From positions 62,001 to 126,000 of the forward strand of contig JABTVC010000003.1 of the NCBI GenBank assembly GCA_015075005.1: a stretch of 64,000 bases of DNA, read 5' to 3'. The first letter of the stretch is position 1, and each line of letters begins with the position of its first letter. The notes under the pieces are model-generated. The model did not search any database and was not told the origin of the DNA. It saw only the letters and a program-made list of their open reading frames with translations. A program made the translations under genes and the position numbers. This DNA comes from Planctomycetia bacterium (GTDB taxonomy: Bacteria > Planctomycetota > Brocadiia > Brocadiales > Brocadiaceae). Below, piece after piece: positions 62,315-64,000 of this stretch.

Positions 62315-62581
62315 GTGGCAAACATAGTTTTCCAGTCATGTCATCATGGAGTGGCAACGGAGTGGGTTTGGATGAACCATGCGCACTCCCGGGAGCTGCA
62401 CGATTATCGATATCTTGGCAATACTACCCCGGGAGCGGGAACGAATAAAGAGGAGATACAAAGATGGGTAGCGAGACTTGAGTGCATGCCAGTTTTAGAG
62501 CGCCAGGCGTTGTTATCCGCCATTGGCGTTATCAGAGCAAAGAAGCATTTTGCAAGGGGGACGTTTGGCTTCTGCAGTTAG
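62315..62581 (+). CDS. Uncertain small ORF before the transposase
   Basis: 88 codons, the second half (EEIQRWVARLECMPVLERQA, LLSAIGVIRAKKH) looks like a real helical protein. It ends 3-4 bases before the frame of the ISKra4-type transposase resumes (KTTEQSETWRSLFYEFL), so it may be part of that element, possibly its frameshifted N-terminus. No family assigned. Confidence 0.3.
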   Translation: MANIVFQSCHHGVATEWVWMNHAHSRELHDYRYLGNTTPGAGTNKEEIQRWVARLECMPVLERQALLSAIGVIRAKKHFARGTFGFCS

Positions 62582-63952
62582 AAAACGACAGAGCAATCCG
62601 AAACCTGGCGGTCGTTATTTTATGAATTTTTAGACACAAGATTGGATAAGATTTTGGAAGAGTACCCCATGGGAGATTTAGGAGAAATCTCAAAAGCAGT
62701 ATTTCAGGAAAGAGCGGAGATATTAGGCCACCTGCTTCTTGGATTGATCGAGAGGAAGTTCGGACATTTATTGGAGCAGCAAAAATGTGAGTGTCCCCAA
62801 TGCGGTAAGAGTATGCAAAGTCAAGGAAAGCTGTCAAGGCATATCCAAACCCTTGCGGGGCAATTTGAATTAACCCGGCCATATTTTTATTGCCGGGCGT
62901 GCCGCTTTGGATATTTTCCTTTGGATGAGGCGCTTGGATTGTCTGACTCATCGAAACAATATGATGTGCAAGATGTGGAAGCCTGGTTGTCGAGCGAAAC
63001 CGCCTATGAAACGGCCAGTGAGACCTACGAGAGAATAACAGGTGTAAAGTTGAGCGAACATCATATGCATGAGGTCACCAACGCAACAGGGCAAAAGTGG
63101 GAATTTTGGATGCCTGTCCATCCAAAGAAGAAATCCATAAAAAGATAGAAGAGTTGTCAGAGAATAAATTCCGACGTCCCATTATGATGCTTGCCCTGGA
63201 TGGGCACATGGTTGATGCGCCCTGAACCTAGCCCCCACCCCCGCAAAGAAAAAAAGGGCGGGGAATGGAAAGAGATTAAAGGTTTTAGGCTGTATCTCAT
63301 TGATGGCAAAATATTGTTCATGTAATTAGCTGCACCCAGGTCTGCAAAGGATGATGAGTTAGCACAAGACTTGTTGAGAATCAAAGAGGGCGGGCTTATT
63401 CCCGAAGAGAAAGTACGGCTGGGAATTATAGGAGATGGTGCCCCATGGATTTGGAAGCGATGTAAAGAAATCTTTCCCTCGGCAAAAGAGATTCTTGACT
63501 ATTTCCATTGCTCGGAATATGTACACGATGTCGCCAACGCCCATTACGGAAAAGAAACAACAGAGGCGAGGCAGTGGTGCGAAGCGACGTTGACTCGGAT
63601 ATACTATGATTGTCATGAAGACGTGTTTGATAGTCTGGGAAGGATGAAAGCGCAAAACCAGGAAGTTCAAGATAAAATTGACACATTTTACAAATACCTG
63701 TCAAATCATGGCAAAAAAATGAATTACGGTTCTGCCAGGCGTGGAGGATATCACATTGGCAGCGGTGCTATTGAAAGTGCTAATAAATTCATTAGCCACA
63801 CAAGGCTTAAACGATCAGGTGCTTGGTGGTATATCAAATATGCTAATAACATGCTCAAGATCAGATGCGCGAAATATAACAGGACTTACGATAAAATCGT
63901 GGAAAAATACAAAAAAAGAGGATCAGGAAAAGAATTAAAAAACAAAATTTAA
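62582..63952 (+). pseudogene. ISKra4-family-like transposase, frameshifted
   Basis: Part 1 (62582-63148): EFLDTRLDKILEEYPMGDLG, zinc finger CECPQCG...YCRAC, YFPLDEALGLSD, WLSSETAYETASETYERITG, a pattern I associate with ISKra4-type transposases. Frames then shift near 63125-63215 (PIMMLALDGHMVDAP, GGEWKEIKGFRLYLIDGK). Part 2 (63371-63952): VRLGIIGDGAPWIWKRCKEI, ILDYFHCSEYVHDVANAHYG, GSGAIESANKFISHTRLKRS, with the catalytic DDE residues spread over both. Element ends are not identifiable; the right end may lie beyond the window. Confidence 0.75.
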
Positions 63953-64000
63953 ACAAAATCTTCGTCTTGTTAAATAATTTACAAAAAATGAAAATGCAAT

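Overview
This window is a bacterial chromosome segment of moderate GC. The gene set is Gram-negative in type (murJ, CDF exporter, KaiB/PAS regulators, RseC, SdhB-like protein), with frequent GTG/TTG starts. Gene content and the integron layout, with the integrase relic on the same strand as the cassettes, would suit a planctomycete such as an anammox-type Brocadiales. That is an inference: no diagnostic metabolic gene or rRNA is present.

Layout. (1) 1-3750: a PIN-domain protein, then a minus-strand integron cassette array (attC-like sites at 508-589 and 1340-1408) leading back to an attI-like region with an outward promoter and the last ~27 codons of an integron integrase; an ISL3-family element (2419-3732, 8-bp target duplication) sits in that platform. 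(2) 3821-8232: nadE, murI, a frameshifted rubrerythrin, a DUF3786-type Fe-S protein and a small zinc-ribbon gene. (3) 8399-10592: a lipoprotein, an intact AbrB/RelE-type toxin-antitoxin pair, and a decayed second pair fused to a conjugation-ATPase fragment. (4) 10770-15713: a DUF763 gene, then a second minus-strand cassette array (orphan HigA-type antitoxin with a toxin remnant, membrane protein, P-loop ATPase) ending in a second copy of the same attI/integrase-relic platform. (5) 15748-43000: a mostly housekeeping core: M32 peptidase, alr, rnpA, an RmlD-like gene with an in-frame stop, ABC-F/methyltransferase, HhH-GPD glycosylase, amidase, ribH, a NusB-PHP fusion, ftsY, sdhB-like, LOG, CDF exporter, RRM protein, tRNA-Asn, accD, rpe, pgk, gap, murJ, rlmN, ferredoxin, rpmH, HU, rseC. 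(6) 42731-49903: a Ser/Thr kinase, a c-di-GMP-I riboswitch/terminator controlling a secreted TPR protein, and a sugar-type ABC importer. (7) 50162-53923: cbpA-cbpM, membrane proteins, gene relics, and a methyltransferase ending in an attC-like site. (8) 54322-58086: kaiB and a PAS/sigma-54 activator split by a second ISL3 copy (56040-57349). (9) 58282-64000: small stress-type genes, a PepSY-like gene with two decayed copies, and a frameshifted ISKra4-type transposase.

Two themes run through the window. First, there are two integron platforms that share a deleted integrase and attI but carry entirely different cassettes, plus a lone cassette-like methyltransferase. They imply an integrase acting in trans, now or in the past. 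Second, there are many single-base indels, mostly in homopolymer runs, including inside genes that are normally indispensable (gap, pgk, rlmN). Some apparent pseudogenes are therefore likely to be sequence errors, and each broken gene should be read with that in mind.
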